From: Paludibacteraceae bacterium | GTDB lineage: Bacteria > Bacteroidota > Bacteroidia > Bacteroidales > Paludibacteraceae | Direction: 5' to 3' | NCBI GenBank assembly: GCA_024399495.1 | Contig: JAKSNY010000004.1 | Span: forward strand, 79,338-143,337 | Length of the DNA: 64,000 nt | Shown: positions 63,972 to 64,000 of the stretch, in pieces | Numbering within the stretch: the stretch's first letter is position 1 | Layout: each line of letters begins with the position of its first letter | The notes under the pieces: model-generated | The model's input: only the letters and a program-made list of their open reading frames with translations | Database searches by the model: none | What the model was told of the DNA's origin: nothing | Program-made: the position numbers and the translations under genes

Positions 63972-64000
63972 GATTCACCGATTAACCGCATCACCGCATC
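63972..64000. repeat. Family C octamer array, cut by the window edge
   Basis: The units GATTCACC, GATTAACC, GCATCACC, GCATC... run to the last base. Confidence 0.75.

Overview
The window comes from a chromosome of the order Bacteroidales. The evidence is promoters of the TTTG / TAnnTTTG type, the type IX secretion pair porV–porU next to ispF (the same order as in Porphyromonas gingivalis), lipoproteins with fimbrillin-like and FISUMP domains, the mutA–mutB pair, and the PII-like gene attached to an RND efflux operon. Type IX secretion argues against typical Bacteroides and suggests an uncultured gut- or rumen-type lineage; I cannot name the species.

Layout. 1–9.4 kb (minus strand) holds lpxD–lpxC (lipid A; lpxC runs off the left edge) and a chain pdxJ, exbB/tolQ, exbD, tonB-like, purM, prfA, pyrF, HD-hydrolase. 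9.4–10.9 kb (plus) has nadK and ruvC. 10.9–20 kb (minus) has yebC, pheT, ispF, porV, porU and a FAH-family enzyme. 20–25 kb has a CotH-like type IX cargo protein and, convergent to it, a RecB/AddA-like helicase-nuclease. 25–31.5 kb is accessory: a structured RNA candidate, a small inverted-repeat element, a 40-residue peptide gene, two fimbrillin-like lipoproteins, a DUF4143-type ATPase and a secreted endonuclease/phosphatase-fold lipoprotein. 31.5–37 kb has a DUF59 (SufT-like) gene, ttcA and mutA–mutB. 37–42.3 kb is a six-gene operon of secreted proteins of unknown function. 42.4–45 kb has an ABC-F ATPase and miaA. 45–51.6 kb is a TetR-controlled TolC/adaptor/RND operon ending in a PII-like gene. 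51.8–58.1 kb is one 2.1-kilo-residue surface protein with about 18 repeats. 58.2–61 kb has HU, a tiny ribosomal-type basic protein, RNase G/E and nth. 61–64 kb repeats the accessory theme: FISUMP lipoprotein, DUF4143 ATPase, and a second copy of the structured RNA candidate.

The most unusual property is the density of short dispersed repeats. Family A is a fold-back element with arms of 7-bp units (GAAAGTT) around a conserved core. Family B is a 7-bp array (GATGTAT). Family C is an 8-bp array (like GATTCACC). Family D is a palindromic element found in operon gaps. They abut or supply stop codons, appear to supply the start codons of miaA and nth, and two of them (A and C) are translated in frame inside the helicase gene. 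This resembles protein-coding palindromic elements known from Rickettsia, but with different sequences.

Functional links: PorU/PorV should export the CotH-like and perhaps the giant repeat protein. ExbB/ExbD/TonB energise outer-membrane import. MutAB serves propionate/succinate interconversion. The two FISUMP–ATPase modules look like paralogous copies of one accessory unit. No tRNA, rRNA, CRISPR array or complete transposase gene was seen.
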